DNA from: DASRJX01 sp035649235
GTDB taxonomy: Bacteria; Acidobacteriota; Polarisedimenticolia; Gp22-AA2
Assembly: GCA_035649235.1 (NCBI GenBank)
Contig: DASRJX010000256.1
Location: 1 to 33,263 of the forward strand
Length of the DNA stretch: 33,263 bases
Direction: 5' to 3'
A program made the position numbers and the translations under genes. The notes beneath the pieces are model-generated. The model ran no database searches. It saw only the letters and a list, made by a program, of their open reading frames with translations, and had not been told where the DNA came from. How positions within the stretch are numbered: the stretch's first letter is position 1; every line of letters begins with the position of its first letter. This document shows positions 32,305-33,263 of the stretch, piece by piece.

Positions 32305-33263
32305 TCAGGGCCCGGACGTGATGTCAATCGGCTGCTCGGTATAGGGCAGCACCTCGTTGCTCAGCATGAAGGCGCGGATTCGATAGCCGGCGGGCGCCGG
32401 CACCGGAGCGCCCGCATCATCGGTTTGCGGCCAGGTGAAGTCATACGTCACGGCTTCCCCCGGCTGCCATGTCCGTTGCGTGAGGACCGTGGGGCAGCCC
32501 ACGTGGGCCAACTGGCGGTACACCACGGTATCCGAGGCGTCCCGCACGTCGAACGCGGCCTCGCAGGCGTTAGGGAAGTGAAGCGTCGCGGGCGAAGTGC
32601 TGAGGTTCTTCACCCTGTAGCTGATGTCCACCGGCGTTCCCGGCGGGTAGCTCGCCATGTCGGTCAGGAGAGTCGTCTCCCAGACCGGATTGGCTGGGTT
32701 GGGGGTGACGTCGATGAGCTTCAAGCCGTCCGGGACCGGTTCCTCGCTCAGCATGAAGCCGCGGATCTGGTAGCTGGCGGGCCACGGGACCGGAAGGCCC
32801 GCGTCGTCGACCTGCGTCCAGTTGAAGCTGTAGACCACCGTCTGGCCCGGCTGCCAGGTCCTCTCCGTGAAGACGAAGAAGCAGCTCGTGTGGGCGCCTT
32901 CATTGAAGTGGACGGTGTTGAACACGTCCCGCACGTCGAACGAGGCCTGGCAGGTCGTCGGGAAGTGCAGGGTGATCGGTGAGGCGCTCGTGTTCGTGAC
33001 CCGGTACTCGACGATCACGGGAGCGCCGGGGAGGTAGCTCGCCATGTCGGTCAGGAGCGCCGTGGTCCAGACCGGATCGCTGGCGGGCGTGTACTGGACG
33101 TTCACCGACTGGGTCGGGGAGGCGTTGCCGGCGATGTCGAAGGCCCTGGCCTGAATCCAGTTGGAGCCGGGGACGAGCGACACCCAGGAGCCCCAGGGCG
33201 TGGACGGCCCCGGTGTCGTGCCACCGATCGTGACCCACGCCCCCCCGTTCAACCTGACCTCCA
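32305..33263 (-). CDS. Partial protein with two tandem BsuPI-like beta-sandwich domains
   Basis: The 5' end is beyond the right edge; 318 residues remain, ending at the stop at 32305. The first about 55 residues look like the end of an Ig-like/Big domain (VRLNGGAWVTIGG, then GSNWIQARAFDIAGNAS). Two copies of a domain of about 129 residues follow, each reading VW-x-TxLLTDMASY, YRV-N-S-SP-TLHFP, FDVRD, RTWQPG and YxIRxFMLS. This pattern resembles the intracellular proteinase inhibitor family BsuPI, whose domain is also found in exported proteins. Each copy has two conserved-position Cys that could form a disulfide. The composition suggests an extracellular or surface protein. The function of the whole cannot be told from this part. 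Confidence 0.72.
   Translation of the reverse strand, partial: EVRLNGGAWVTIGGTTPGPSTPWGSWVSLVPGSNWIQARAFDIAGNASPTQSVNVQYTPASDPVWTTALLTDMASYLPGAPVIVEYRVTNTSASPITLHFPTTCQASFDVRDVFNTVHFNEGAHTSCFFVFTERTWQPGQTVVYSFNWTQVDDAGLPVPWPASYQIRGFMLSEEPVPDGLKLIDVTPNPANPVWETTLLTDMASYPPGTPVDISYRVKNLSTSPATLHFPNACEAAFDVRDASDTVVYRQLAHVGCPTVLTQRTWQPGEAVTYDFTWPQTDDAGAPVPAPAGYRIRAFMLSNEVLPYTEQPIDITSGP
32308..33081. repeat. Two tandem 387-base coding repeats (BsuPI-like domain duplication)
   Basis: Units of 387 bases (129 codons) repeat in frame, about 32308-32694 and 32695-33081. The clearest anchor is an identical 20-base stretch at 32651-32670 and 33038-33057; a second identical 10-base anchor lies at 32681-32690 and 33068-33077, with the same offset. 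The units have diverged elsewhere, so this is an old domain duplication. Confidence 0.75.

Overview
This is a strongly GC-rich bacterial chromosome segment with tightly packed genes, frequent ATGA/GTGA/TTGA overlaps and several GTG/TTG starts. No mobile element, phage gene, CRISPR array, tRNA or rRNA was seen. The gene mix suggests an uncultivated soil or sediment lineage such as Acidobacteriota, with Methylomirabilota/Rokubacteria-like lineages as alternatives. It combines a PilMNO/PilB/PilC pilus-type machine, an ECF sigma/anti-sigma pair, a linked Hsp20-Lon pair, and an archaeal-type methanofuran/tetrahydromethanopterin (H4MPT) C1 cluster. The placement is inference from gene content, not from a marker gene.

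Region 1 (1-8331, minus strand) reads right to left: ECF sigma factor, zinc-finger anti-sigma factor, a small exported secretin-like protein without a pore domain, PilC/GspF, PilB/GspE, PilM, PilN, PilO, and the first 66 codons of another membrane protein cut by the left edge. PilN carries an unusual C-terminal STN-like domain after a Pro/Ala-rich linker. The sigma gene has a near-consensus promoter whose predicted +1 falls on its GTG start codon.

Region 2 (8377-20374, minus strand) is housekeeping and mixed: a short membrane-anchored putative winged-helix protein, an ABM-domain protein, a secreted HExxH zincin, ThiL, Lon, Hsp20, NrdR, a UPF0104/YbhN-type membrane protein, a large MFS-spermidine-synthase-TPR fusion, and a secreted alpha/beta hydrolase.

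Region 3 (20555-32170) is the most interesting part: two convergent operons for H4MPT/methanofuran-linked C1 metabolism. The plus-strand operon is fhcB-fhcA-fhcD-fhcC-mch, then a RimK-like ATP-grasp ligase and a CitG-like protein. The minus-strand operon is an SDR reductase, a dihydropteroate-synthase-like protein (DUF6513 type), a FolB-like aldolase, a DUF447 protein and beta-RFAP synthase. Mch and Fhc would convert methenyl-H4MPT to formyl-H4MPT, formyl-methanofuran and free formate. The second operon and the two distal genes of the first probably build the cofactors. No formaldehyde-activating enzyme, methylene-H4MPT dehydrogenase or methanol dehydrogenase lies in the window, so the source of C1 units is unknown.

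The right edge (32305-33263) holds the C-terminal part of an exported-looking protein with two tandem BsuPI-like beta domains.
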